Below, piece by piece: positions 37,645 to 47,979 of a stretch of 64,000 nucleotides of DNA. Below the pieces are notes generated by a model. It was not told where the DNA came from. It did not search any database and saw only the letters and a list, made by a program, of their open reading frames with translations. Positions within the stretch are counted from its first letter, which is position 1; each line of letters starts with the position of its first letter. The position numbers were made by a program, and so were the translations under genes. Where the stretch lies: positions 42,295-106,294 of the forward strand of contig NZ_JAVDDU010000012.1 of the NCBI RefSeq assembly GCF_030848505.1. Direction: 5' to 3'. Source of the DNA: Marinimicrobium hydrolyticum. Lineage in GTDB: Bacteria; Pseudomonadota; Gammaproteobacteria; Pseudomonadales; Cellvibrionaceae.

Positions 37645-38808
37645 ATGACCCGACTGATGAACACTTACGGTAACCGGACCTTGACCCTGACCAGGGGCGA
37701 GGCCAGCCGAGTGTGGGACGACCAGGGCAACAGCTACTTGGACGCCATTAGTGGTATTGCCGTATGCGGCTTGGGGCATGCCCACCCCGCCGTGACCCAA
37801 GCGCTCTGCACTCAAGCCCAGCAGTTGCTACACACTTCCAATCTGTACAACATTCCGCAGCAGCAACGGCTCGCCGATTTACTGTGCGAGGCCTCCGGCA
37901 TGGAACAGGTGTTTTTCTCCAATTCCGGCGCTGAGGCCAATGAGGCCGCGCTAAAAATTGCCCGCAAATACGGCAACGATAAAGGCACTCAAAAGCCCAC
38001 CGTCTTGGTCATGGAAAACAGTTTTCACGGCCGTACGCTGGCCACGCTCAGCGCCACCGGTAATAAAAAAGTCCAGCTGGGGTTTGAGCCTCTGGTAGAA
38101 GGTTTTATACGCGTCCCCTTTAACGATACCGACGCCATTGTCGCCGCGGCAGAGAAGCACGACAACATCGTCGCCGTGCTGGTTGAACCTGTGCAGGGCG
38201 AAGGCGGTATTCGGATACCCGACGCCGATTATCTTCAAACGCTTCGCGGTTTGTGTGATCAACACCAATGGTTACTGATGCTGGACGAAATACAAACAGG
38301 CAACGGCCGCACCGGACGCTTTTTTGCGTACCAACACGCAGACGTGTTGCCCGACGTGGTAACCACGGCCAAAGGCTTGGGCAATGGTGTACCCATCGGC
38401 GCCTGTCTGGCGCGCGGATTAGCTGCGGGTGTTTTGCAACCGGGCAATCACGGTTCCACCTTCGGCGGTAACCCCCTGGCCTGCAGCGCCGGCATTGCGG
38501 TAATGGAAACACTGCACGCTGACAATCTGATCGAGCGCGCTGGTGTGCTGGGCGAGCGCCTGCTCAACGAATTCAAATCCGCTCTGGCGGACGAAGAAAA
38601 AGTGATTGACGTGCGCGGCAAGGGCCTGCTGCTGGGCATCGAGCTGGATCGGCCCTGCCCGGAACTGGTGGAGCGCGCACGCTCCAAGGGCTTACTGATC
38701 AATGTCACAGCGGGCAATACTATCCGCCTGCTGCCAACATTTATTCTGACTGATGATGAAGCGCGGGAGCTAGTGACCCGCGTGGTGGAACTGATACGGG
38801 AACTGTAA
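37645..38808 (+). CDS. argD: Acetylornithine aminotransferase
   Basis: PLP-dependent class III aminotransferase of the arginine (and probably lysine) pathway, 387 residues from the ATG at 37645. Family motifs: LDAISGIAVCGLGHAHP near the N-terminus, FFSNSGAEANEAALKIARKY, LMLDEIQTGNGRTG, and the PLP Lys243 in TTAKGLGNGVPIGA. GGAG seven bases upstream supports this start. The frame is open for 50 codons further upstream, but those codons lie in the leader with its terminator hairpin. It is followed by argF. Confidence 0.94.
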   Translation: MTRLMNTYGNRTLTLTRGEASRVWDDQGNSYLDAISGIAVCGLGHAHPAVTQALCTQAQQLLHTSNLYNIPQQQRLADLLCEASGMEQVFFSNSGAEANEAALKIARKYGNDKGTQKPTVLVMENSFHGRTLATLSATGNKKVQLGFEPLVEGFIRVPFNDTDAIVAAAEKHDNIVAVLVEPVQGEGGIRIPDADYLQTLRGLCDQHQWLLMLDEIQTGNGRTGRFFAYQHADVLPDVVTTAKGLGNGVPIGACLARGLAAGVLQPGNHGSTFGGNPLACSAGIAVMETLHADNLIERAGVLGERLLNEFKSALADEEKVIDVRGKGLLLGIELDRPCPELVERARSKGLLINVTAGNTIRLLPTFILTDDEARELVTRVVELIREL

Positions 38809-38856
38809 ATCTCCGGCCACTGGAAAACCTCTGGCCCAAACCAAAGAGACGCCGCT

Positions 38857-39780
38857 ATGGCACAGAACAAACCGAGACACTTTTTAACCTTGCTGGACCT
38901 GTCCCCTGCCGAGCTGCAGGCGCTGATCACGCGTGCGACCGAGCTGAAGACGCTTCAGGCCCAGGGAAAAAACCCCGCGTTGTTCGAAAACAAAGTGCTG
39001 GGCATGATTTTTGAGAAGTCCTCAACCCGCACACGCGTTTCCTTTGAAGCTGGCATGGCGCAAATGGGCGGACACGCCTTGTTTTTGTCCCCCCGCGACA
39101 CCCAACTGGGTCGAGGGGAACCCATCGAAGATTCTGCGCGGGTACTGTCGCGCATGGTGGATATGGTCATGATCCGCACCTTCGCCCACGAAACCGTGGA
39201 GCGCTTTGCGGCCTATTCCAAAGTGCCCGTTATAAACGCGCTGACGGATGAGTATCATCCATGCCAGCTTCTGGCGGATATACAAACCTTTACCGAGCAT
39301 CGTGGCAGCATTGACGGCAAAGCCGTGGCGTGGGTGGGTGACGGTAACAACATGTGTCAGTCCTATATTAACGCCGCGCGCCAGTGGAATTTCGAGCTGC
39401 GCATTGTCTGTCCACCCGGCTTTGAGCCACGAGCCGATTTGCTCGAACGCAATCGGGACAGAATCAAGCTGTGCAAAACACCCAAAGAAGCCGTGCAGGA
39501 CAGTGACTTGGTGGTTACCGATACCTGGGCATCTATGGGGCAAGAAGATGAGAAAAAACTGCGTGAGCAGGCATTCGCAGGTTATCAGGTGAACGCCGAA
39601 TTGATGAGCCACGCCCGTAGCGATGCGCTGTTTATGCATTGCCTGCCGGCTTATCGGGGCAAAGAAGTCAGTACCGAGCTGATGGATGCACCCAACGCGG
39701 TAATCTGGGAAGAAGCGGAAAACCGACTGCACGCCCAAAAAGCGCTGATCGAATTTTTGTTCACGCATCACCAGGCTTAA
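38857..39780 (+). CDS. argF: Ornithine carbamoyltransferase
   Basis: Makes citrulline from ornithine and carbamoyl phosphate in arginine synthesis. The carbamoyl-phosphate site is STRTR at residues 56-60. HPCQLLAD, the ornithine/SMG-like loop DTWASMGQE, and HCLPAYRG with the catalytic Cys are intact. At 307 residues it is the compact anabolic type. It lies 48 bases after argD and one base before the ABC ATPase start, so all three are probably one transcript. Confidence 0.96.
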   Translation: MAQNKPRHFLTLLDLSPAELQALITRATELKTLQAQGKNPALFENKVLGMIFEKSSTRTRVSFEAGMAQMGGHALFLSPRDTQLGRGEPIEDSARVLSRMVDMVMIRTFAHETVERFAAYSKVPVINALTDEYHPCQLLADIQTFTEHRGSIDGKAVAWVGDGNNMCQSYINAARQWNFELRIVCPPGFEPRADLLERNRDRIKLCKTPKEAVQDSDLVVTDTWASMGQEDEKKLREQAFAGYQVNAELMSHARSDALFMHCLPAYRGKEVSTELMDAPNAVIWEEAENRLHAQKALIEFLFTHHQA

Positions 39781-39781
39781 T

Positions 39782-40876
39782 ATGAACACCTTGTTGGACG
39801 TGAACGCCATTACTTGCGGCTACGAGGGAGAAAATGTCGTTGAAGACTTCTCCTTTGTGCTCAATGAAGGCGATATTGCCTGCTTGTTGGGGCCCAGTGG
39901 TTGTGGAAAAACGACCGTACTGAGAGCGATCGCCGGTTTCGTGCAACCCACCGCTGGCGCCATAGCCCTGCGCTCGCAAACCATTGCCTCAGCTGGTTTT
40001 TCCTTACCACCGGAAAAGCGCCGCGTGGGCATGGTATTTCAAGATTATGCTCTGTTTCCGCACTTGAACGTGTGCGATAACCTTACCTTTGGCCTCAGGG
40101 GCAAGAGTCCCCGGGAAAAGGAGCGGGTGTGCGAAGAACTTTTAGCACTGGTCAAGTTGCAGGGTTTGGGGCACCGTTTTCCCCACGAACTGTCCGGTGG
40201 ACAGCAGCAGCGTATCGCACTGGCGCGCGCTCTGGCTCCAGAACCATCGCTGCTGTTAATGGACGAGCCCTTTTCCAGCCTCGATGTGGAGTTGCGCCGC
40301 TCTCTGGCTCTAGAAGTACGCCGCATCCTCAAGGCACGGGGCATGACCGCGATACTCGTGACTCACGATCAGGAAGAGGCTTTTGCAGTCGCTGACCGAA
40401 TTGGCGTGGTGAACGAGGGACACATCCAACAGTGGGACACGCCGTTTAATCTTTACCATGAACCGGCCACCCGCTTCGTGGCCAATTTTATTGGTCAAGG
40501 TGTGTTTCTCACCGGATACATAAAGGGGCGCAGTAGCGTACTCACCGAGCTGGGGGAAATTACCGGCAACCGTTGTTACGACTGGGTGGACAATACGCCG
40601 GTGGAGCTGCTCTTGCGTCCCGACGATGTGATTCACGATGACAGTAGCGATAAAAAAGCCGAAGTCGTGGCCAAGGTATTTGCAGGAACAGCTACGCTCT
40701 ACACCTTACAACTACCGACGGGCAGCGTAATCCAGTCCGCGTTTCCCAGCCATCATGATTACCAAGTGGGTGACCAGGTCGGCATCCGCATTGCGGCCGA
40801 CCACCTGATCGTATTTCGGCGCGAAGAGCAAGCGATCGCGGGCAGTGGCTACGGGTTGGAGGCACTCTCTTCCTAA
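39782..40876 (+). CDS. ABC transporter ATPase, iron(III)/FbpC-like, without adjacent permease
   Basis: A 364-residue ATPase with Walker A GPSGCGKTT (37-45), signature LSGGQQQRIALARAL, Walker B LLLMDEPFSSLD, and switch His in LVTHDQEEAFAVAD. The C-terminal third (about 240-364) is a regulatory OB-type domain with LLLRPDDVIHDD, as in FbpC/PotA/MalK-class importers. Overall similarity to FbpC suggests ferric-iron import. No permease or binding-protein gene is adjacent. The start codon is one base after the argF stop, which is an unusual operon partner. The substrate assignment is inference. Confidence 0.87.
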   Translation: MNTLLDVNAITCGYEGENVVEDFSFVLNEGDIACLLGPSGCGKTTVLRAIAGFVQPTAGAIALRSQTIASAGFSLPPEKRRVGMVFQDYALFPHLNVCDNLTFGLRGKSPREKERVCEELLALVKLQGLGHRFPHELSGGQQQRIALARALAPEPSLLLMDEPFSSLDVELRRSLALEVRRILKARGMTAILVTHDQEEAFAVADRIGVVNEGHIQQWDTPFNLYHEPATRFVANFIGQGVFLTGYIKGRSSVLTELGEITGNRCYDWVDNTPVELLLRPDDVIHDDSSDKKAEVVAKVFAGTATLYTLQLPTGSVIQSAFPSHHDYQVGDQVGIRIAADHLIVFRREEQAIAGSGYGLEALSS

Positions 40877-40983
40877 CAGGGCGTTGAAAAACCACCTCGG
40901 GGCTCCCGCTTTCTCCTTGCCAACTTTTTCAAACGAGTTCGGTGTCGGCTAGGTTTCTATTCAGCGTCCCTGCTGAAGTGTAT

Positions 40984-42504
40984 TTAGCTGACCGTGAGCA
41001 CACCCTCTTCGATTTTGGCTTTCCAAATTTGTGGCCCGGTCTGATGCACCGATTCGCCGCGACTGTCCACGGCAACGGTCACAGGCATGTCCTTGACCTC
41101 AAATTCGTAAATCGCTTCCATACCCAGCTCGGGAAAACCCAATACTTTGGCTGATTTGATGGCTTGCGCCACCAGATAAGCGGCACCCCCAACGGCCATA
41201 AGATACACCGACTCATTATCCCGGATCGCCTCAATGGCAGCGGGCCCCCGCTCCGCTTTACCGATCATGCCGAGTAAACCGGTTTGCTCCAACATGGTGC
41301 GAGTAAATTTATCCATGCGCGTCGCGGTGGTGGGTCCAGCTGGGCCAACCACTTCATCGCGCACCGGGTCTACCGGACCCACGTAGTAAATAAACCGCCC
41401 GGTCATATCCACCGGCAAGGTTTCTCCACTGGCCAGCATATCCACCATTTTTTTGTGGGCAGCGTCGCGACCGGTCAGCATCTTTCCAGACAACAACAAG
41501 GTGTCTCCCGGCTGCCAGCTGGCGACGTCTTCACGGGTCACGGTGTCCAAATTGACACGGCGCACCGAGTCGCCGGCTTCCCAGGCAACCTCCGGCCAAT
41601 CATCCAACGAAGGCGGTGTTTGCAGAGCCGGGCCCTCGCCGGTCAAGGTAAAGTGTGCGTGCCGAGTCGCGGCGCAGTTGGGAATGATCGCCACCGCTTT
41701 GTTGGCCGCATGGGTGGGATAATCTTTGACTTTGATATCCAACACCGTGGTCAAACCACCGAGTCCCTGGGCACCTATGCCCAATCGGTTGACCTTGTCG
41801 AACAGCTCCAGGCGCAAGGCTTCAGCGCGATTCGCGGCGCCTCTGTCCTGCAGCTCCTGAATGTCTACCGGCTCCAGGAGCGCCTCTTTGGCGAGCAACA
41901 TGGCTTTTTCGGCGGTTCCACCAATACCGATACCCAACATGCCCGGCGGACACCAACCAGCGCCCATTTTGGGCACCATCTCCAACACCCAGTCAACCAC
42001 TGAGTCGGACGGATTCAGCATGGCAAATTTAGTCTTGGCTTCACTACCACCGCCCTTCGCTGCCACATGCACGTCCACCGTGTTGCCGGGCACGATGTTG
42101 TAATGAATTACGGCGGGGGTGTTGTCGCCGGTGTTTTTACGGGCACCGTCGGGATCTTCCAGTATGGACGCGCGCAGCACGTTGTCCGGATGGTTGTAAG
42201 CACGACGGACGCCTTCGTTCACCATGTCCGTTAAACTCATATCGGCTTCCCACTGAACCTCCATACCCACGGTCACAAACACCGTCACAATGCCAGTATC
42301 TTGGCAAATGGGTCGGTGGCCAGTGGCGCACATACGGGAGTTGATCAGTATTTGCGCCATGGCGTCTTTGGCGGCAGGGTTAGCCTCACGCTCATACGCT
42401 TGGTGCAGAGCCTGGATAAAATCCACTGGATGGTAGTAGGAGATAAACTGAAGTGCGTCAGCGACACTATCGATTAAATCGGCTTGACGAATCACAGTAG
42501 TCAT
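40984..42504 (-). CDS. fumA: Fumarate hydratase, class I
   Basis: Iron-sulfur fumarase of the TCA cycle, converting fumarate to malate; oxygen-sensitive [4Fe-4S] enzyme. The N-terminal alpha domain contains the cluster cysteines in MCATGHRPICQDTG, GWCPPGMLG and IPNCAATRH. The C-terminal beta domain (from about residue 330) has GDTLLLSGKMLTGRDAAHKK and GPAGPTTATRMD. Both domains are fused in 506 residues, the FumA/FumB-like two-domain form. It is a single-gene unit, convergent with the ABC ATPase. Confidence 0.95.
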   Translation of the reverse strand: MTTVIRQADLIDSVADALQFISYYHPVDFIQALHQAYEREANPAAKDAMAQILINSRMCATGHRPICQDTGIVTVFVTVGMEVQWEADMSLTDMVNEGVRRAYNHPDNVLRASILEDPDGARKNTGDNTPAVIHYNIVPGNTVDVHVAAKGGGSEAKTKFAMLNPSDSVVDWVLEMVPKMGAGWCPPGMLGIGIGGTAEKAMLLAKEALLEPVDIQELQDRGAANRAEALRLELFDKVNRLGIGAQGLGGLTTVLDIKVKDYPTHAANKAVAIIPNCAATRHAHFTLTGEGPALQTPPSLDDWPEVAWEAGDSVRRVNLDTVTREDVASWQPGDTLLLSGKMLTGRDAAHKKMVDMLASGETLPVDMTGRFIYYVGPVDPVRDEVVGPAGPTTATRMDKFTRTMLEQTGLLGMIGKAERGPAAIEAIRDNESVYLMAVGGAAYLVAQAIKSAKVLGFPELGMEAIYEFEVKDMPVTVAVDSRGESVHQTGPQIWKAKIEEGVLTVS

Positions 42505-42622
42505 AAGTGGTTTCCCGGCAACTGGCAGCGTGAATGGAGGCGGAATTTTACCTTACTGACGCTTTTCTTGTCCTGCTTTTCAGCCATTCGTGCTAAGAGC
42601 GGCGCATAGCTTTGCAGGAAAC

Positions 42623-42650
42623 TTGCATTCGCCGTCAAAGCCACTAAAAT
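42623..42650 (+). promoter_or_regulatory. Candidate promoter in the fumarase-lar gap
   Basis: TTGCAT, 16-base spacer, TAAAAT, reading towards the small zinc-ribbon gene. The 308-base gap (42505-42812) between the divergent fumarase and this gene contains nothing else that I recognise. Confidence 0.3.
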
Positions 42651-42812
42651 TGGGGCCACAGTCGCAAGGAGTAACTGCAACCGTGACTAAACCCCCGGTG
42701 GTTCTCGGGTACTGTACATTTCCAATCTATCCGCTGAAGTCCTCTTTCAGTGCAGGCAAGCTTCCCCCCTCGAAAACACACTTTCCGCACCTACCGTTTG
42801 GAGTGTTAGCCT

Positions 42813-43055
42813 ATGGCGAGCGCAATTGAACCCTGCCCGTTCTGCTTGAGCGGGCACTTGCACATTACGCAAAACGGACCCAGCTTCTGCATTGTTTGTC
42901 AGAGCTGCAAGTCCAAGGGGCCGCATCGCAACGAGTTGGAAAATGCCATTGATCAGTGGAACCTGACCTCGCGAAAAGTAATAAGTCTTTCGGCTGGAGC
43001 CATAAATAACCAGCCCGACCTGAGGTCACCCTCATTGCGAACTGGACATCACTGA
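42813..43055 (+). CDS. Lar-like zinc-ribbon protein (restriction-alleviation family)
   Basis: An 80-residue protein with a zinc ribbon: CPFC at residues 8-11 and CQSC about 20 residues later. This is followed by the family ending GPHRNELENAIDQWN. The pattern CPFC-x(n)-CxxC-xxxGP-x(n)-A-xxWN is that of Lar, the Rac-prophage protein that weakens type I restriction; many small phage and plasmid proteins share it. After the ribbon comes a 30-residue tail of low complexity. GGAG precedes the ATG at nine bases. No phage gene is nearby; it sits in a repeat-rich pocket, which suggests acquired DNA. Function is inferred from the motif only. Confidence 0.7.
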   Translation: MASAIEPCPFCLSGHLHITQNGPSFCIVCQSCKSKGPHRNELENAIDQWNLTSRKVISLSAGAINNQPDLRSPSLRTGHH

Positions 43056-43069
43056 ATAATATAAAGCCC

Positions 43070-43100
43070 GGAAAGGTTATAGGGCGTTTTGAGACTCGCT
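43070..43100. repeat. Diverged copy of the 5.4-kb repeat arm
   Basis: This 31-base stretch matches 5400-5430 in the same orientation at 23 of 31 positions. The conserved blocks are GGAAAGG, TTGAGAC and CGCT. It precedes the larger inverted-repeat element at 43155. The match is moderate, and the identity rests on its position beside another repeat module. Confidence 0.45.
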
Positions 43101-43132
43101 GCGCTAACCGTCACGACAGCGATTAGCGCAGC
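43098..43132. repeat. Hairpin of ten base pairs
   Basis: GCTGCGCTAA and its inverted copy TTAGCGCAGC flank a 15-base loop. No T-run follows on either strand. It lies after the Lar-like gene and could protect or end that transcript. Confidence 0.6.
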
Positions 43133-43154
43133 CTTCCGCGCAATCGAACTAGCT

Positions 43155-43431
43155 GCTTCGTAAGCAAGCTCTTGGTTCGCGCAGGGATGCGAGGAGTGCC
43201 CCGAAGCGCCGGGAGCACGCAGGGGCTGGGTCCACGGCGTTTTCGAAAAGCCTCCTGCGAATTGCCCGCAAATAACCTTACAGAGTACATCACTTGCCTA
43301 AGCTTTCGAGTCCCCATGGACGACCACAGTGAAGTGGGAAGTGTCCCGAAACACTGAGAGCGCGTGGGGACTGGGTTCACGACGTTTGCTGAACACTCAC
43401 CCTGCGCGGCCCGAAGGCTTGCTTACGAAGC
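43155..43431. repeat. 277-bp element bounded by 32-base inverted repeats, MITE-like
   Basis: The ends 43155-43186 and 43400-43431 are inverted copies at 27 of 32 positions; both begin GCTTCGTAAGCAAG inwards. Inside, two direct copies of a roughly 30-base block (ending CACGGCGTTT near 43247 and CACGACGTTT near 43387) match at about 24 of 30. The outer 50 bases of the right end recur at 63951-64000. There is no open frame of interest inside. No clear target-site duplication was found. It resembles a miniature mobile element or a compound palindromic repeat. Confidence 0.65.
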
Positions 43432-43470
43432 TTTTCCGGTTTAGCACTGAGGAATATAGATTCGAAAGCT

Positions 43471-44232
43471 TTACTGCTGCGCCAATTGATCTTTGAGCGC
43501 CATAAGGTCGCGGTTGATGCTACGGCGGTAGGAGTCGATAGCCGCAATGGCTTCCTCATTGGTTTCAACGCGGCTGGCCAAAGCACTCAACTGGGCGATC
43601 CGATCGCCAAACTGATCCAGCTGCTCCTCCAAGTTTTGCAGTCGCCGGCGCTGCTCATCAATAGAACCAAGCCCACCTTCCAGACTGGTTACCGCCGCTT
43701 TCACTTCAGTCAGTGACTCATTGAGCCCGGTGATTGCACTGCGAGCAGAATTAGCATTTCCACGCACTGTGCCCAGCTCGGTCTTTAAAGCCTCAATTTG
43801 CTCACGGTTGTTGTTGATGTTGCGGCGATTGGTATCGTGAGACACGCCCCATAGCTTGCGAATTTCGGAGTCCGCCCACTGAAGTTTAGCCTGCACCGCC
43901 TCGATGGAATCCACCGACTCATCGTAAGTCACATCCAGCCGGCGCTCCAGATCAGCAATACGTGCTTCTGACTGCGCCAACTCCTGCTCAGCCTCATAAA
44001 ACTGCCAACCGAGATAGCCGCTGCCGGCCACGCCAGCCAGAGCCAAAAACAAGGCTACAAATACCAGGGCGCTTGAGCCAGAAGACGCTGGTGGCGGAGG
44101 TGATGGGGGGCGGGTTCCGGTAGGCCGAGCGCTCTTGGGCCGCTCGGGGCCACTGGGCTTCGGTTCCTGGCGCGCTTCGATTTCATCTTTATCCGGCGCG
44201 ATTCCGGAGAGGGTAGGTTCTTTACGTTCCAT
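43471..44232 (-). CDS. Bitopic membrane protein with long coiled coil, function unknown
   Basis: A 253-residue protein. The N-terminal 54 residues are cytoplasmic, charged and Pro-rich (RPPSPPPPASSGS). One membrane segment spans about 55-77. The remainder is almost entirely coiled coil, probably periplasmic, with heptads such as LAQSEARIADLERRLD and LQNLEEQLDQFGDRIAQLSALASRVE. The start at 44232 is the first ATG giving a normal N-terminus. The frame runs 26 codons further upstream without a ribosome-binding site. It is not a family I can name; similar proteins tether or space envelope layers. It is flanked by repeats and sodB. Confidence 0.8.
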   Translation of the reverse strand: MERKEPTLSGIAPDKDEIEARQEPKPSGPERPKSARPTGTRPPSPPPPASSGSSALVFVALFLALAGVAGSGYLGWQFYEAEQELAQSEARIADLERRLDVTYDESVDSIEAVQAKLQWADSEIRKLWGVSHDTNRRNINNNREQIEALKTELGTVRGNANSARSAITGLNESLTEVKAAVTSLEGGLGSIDEQRRRLQNLEEQLDQFGDRIAQLSALASRVETNEEAIAAIDSYRRSINRDLMALKDQLAQQ

Positions 44233-44416
44233 AATTGTGCTGACTCTAAAAGCGGGAAAAGCCCAACGGTGCGATTTATAGCAGCTATAGGAGCAAAATT
44301 GAAGGTTCACACCACAAGCCGTCTTAAGGAACCAGACGGCTTTACTCCATAAGCGACAGGTCCATTGGCCCAGGTTGACCTGTAAGACCGGCGTAAGTGC
44401 CCTTTAGTTCAGAGAC

Positions 44417-44453
44417 AAAAAAAACCAGGCACCGACGACGCCGGAGCCTGGTT
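44417..44453 (-). terminator. Rho-independent terminator after sodB
   Basis: Minus-strand AACCAGGC / GCCTGGTT stem with a GC-rich loop, followed by a T-run of eight (two of them paired). It lies 21 bases past the sodB stop. Confidence 0.9.
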
Positions 44454-44473
44454 TCTGTCAGCCGAGCGGCATC

Positions 44474-45058
<585 letters not shown>

Positions 45059-45228
45059 AACGATTCTCTCCTGGATACGGTTATGAGTGTGAAGCGGCCA
45101 AGCCGCAGAGATTTTGCGTCCAACGTTCGCACAGCTGCGTTGGAGGCTATCAGCTCCAAGCGTTCAGGGAGCCTGGTGACTGTAGGAATTGCAAATTTGG
45201 GATGAGGCAGTATAGCTCACTTAAAGCA

Positions 45229-45259
45229 CCAAAGCACTGGAGCTTGTCCAGTGCTTTGG
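45229..45259. repeat. Perfect 13-bp hairpin after groEL
   Basis: CCAAAGCACTGGA and its exact inverted copy enclose a five-base loop, 19 bases past the groEL stop. On the minus strand it is followed by TGCTTTAAG rather than a T-run. It is likely a transcript-end or mRNA-stabilising structure for groESL; termination efficiency is uncertain. Confidence 0.65.
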
Positions 45260-45277
45260 CAGAAGGCGAACGGCAAA

Positions 45278-46963
<1,686 letters not shown>

Positions 46964-46984
46964 TTAGACGATGGTTGAGGCGGA

Positions 46985-47275
46985 TCAGAGCAGCACGGCC
47001 TTGATGTCGTTTTCGCTCAGAATAACCAGCTCTTCGCCGTCAACTTCGATGGTGTCGCTACCAGCGAACTTACCAAAAACCACCACGTCGCCCACTTTTA
47101 CATCCAGGGGACGGGTTTCGCCGTTATCCAACACTCGGCCACTGCCCACCGCCAGCACTTCACCTTGGTTAGGCTTCTCTTTAGCGGAACCCGGCAACAC
47201 AATGCCACCAGAGGTTTTTTGCTCTTCTTCCTTGCGGCGAACCACAACGCGATCGTGTAAAGGACGAATTTTCAT
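46985..47275 (-). CDS. groS: Co-chaperonin GroES
   Basis: Heptameric lid of the GroEL chamber. From the ATG at 47275 it has 96 residues, starting [13 protein letters not shown]. The mobile loop [19 protein letters not shown] binds GroEL. An 11-residue upstream extension in the open frame is rejected, because GGAG lies just before the chosen ATG and the family begins there. A sigma-32 promoter lies 65 bases upstream. Confidence 0.98.
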   Translation of the reverse strand: MKIRPLHDRVVVRRKEEEQKTSGGIVLPGSAKEKPNQGEVLAVGSGRVLDNGETRPLDVKVGDVVVFGKFAGSDTIEVDGEELVILSENDIKAVLL

Positions 47276-47339
47276 GGATTTTCTTCTCCAAACTAGCGTG
47301 TTAAACACTGAATTAGCCGGGGTGACCCGGAATGATGCC

Positions 47340-47368
47340 TATATGGCGGCGAACCCATAGGATTCAAG
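47340..47368 (-). promoter_or_regulatory. Heat-shock (sigma-32) promoter of groES-groEL
   Basis: Minus-strand CTTGAA, a 14-base spacer, then CGCCATATA. This fits the sigma-32 consensus (CTTGAA, 13-15 bases, CCCCATnT) with one mismatch in the -10 core. No CIRCE-type inverted repeat was seen, so control is likely by RpoH and not HrcA. Confidence 0.7.
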
Positions 47369-47483
47369 GCCCGCCGCTCCGCCCCGCCCAGATACCTTTG
47401 GGCGTCAGGCTAGAACCAGCAGTGGGTAGGTTATTGGGGACAGCGGGAGGGTATTTCAACAGCTGATGGAAAAAATATGTGCT

Positions 47484-47945
47484 CTATTTGCGTGAGTCGG
47501 GGTCGCGGTCTAAACGCTCATCGTCGTCGCGGCGATACTCGCCTTCCAGGGTTCGACCCGACTCGGATGGGCCAGAATGCGGTGGCCATTGCTGGCTCCG
47601 GCCTAGTTTACGCAACCAGGGAGCCAACAGGCGACGACGCAAAGGAGGAATCAGGCAGGCAAAACCAACGGCATCGGTCGCAAAACCGGGGGTGAGCAGT
47701 AATACACCGGCGAGCGCCAAAATCAGGCCTTCGCCCATTTCCTGAGCAGGGACTTCTCCTGCCCTCATGCGTGCATTGGCGCGCGTGAGGGCGCTCAATC
47801 CCTGCAGGCGAATCACGGTAACACCCACCACAGCGGTGAGTACCACCAGCGCCACGGTGGGCGCGGCACCGACATACCCGCCCACATGAATGAGCAGCCA
47901 AATCTCCAGCAAAGGAATGACCAGAAACAGTACTAGCAAGCGCAT
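47484..47945 (-). CDS. fxsA: FxsA family membrane protein
   Basis: Inner-membrane protein whose E. coli member relieves exclusion of phage T7 by the F plasmid when overproduced; its normal role is unknown. Four hydrophobic segments cover about residues 1-110, with the signature PLLEIWLLIHVGGYVG at the start and LALAGVLLLTPGFATDAVGFACLIPPLR. The C-terminal 40 residues are charged and cytoplasmic. It lies next to groES as in E. coli. The upstream DUF481 gene ends 34 bases before it. Confidence 0.92.
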   Translation of the reverse strand: MRLLVLFLVIPLLEIWLLIHVGGYVGAAPTVALVVLTAVVGVTVIRLQGLSALTRANARMRAGEVPAQEMGEGLILALAGVLLLTPGFATDAVGFACLIPPLRRRLLAPWLRKLGRSQQWPPHSGPSESGRTLEGEYRRDDDERLDRDPDSRK

Positions 47946-47979
47946 AGGATCCCTTCTCCGTTACAGCTCATTGTGCAGA

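Noticed and set aside
43070..43431. Possible CRISPR array
   Set aside because: The repeats are few, inverted and unevenly spaced, with no regular spacers and no cas genes.
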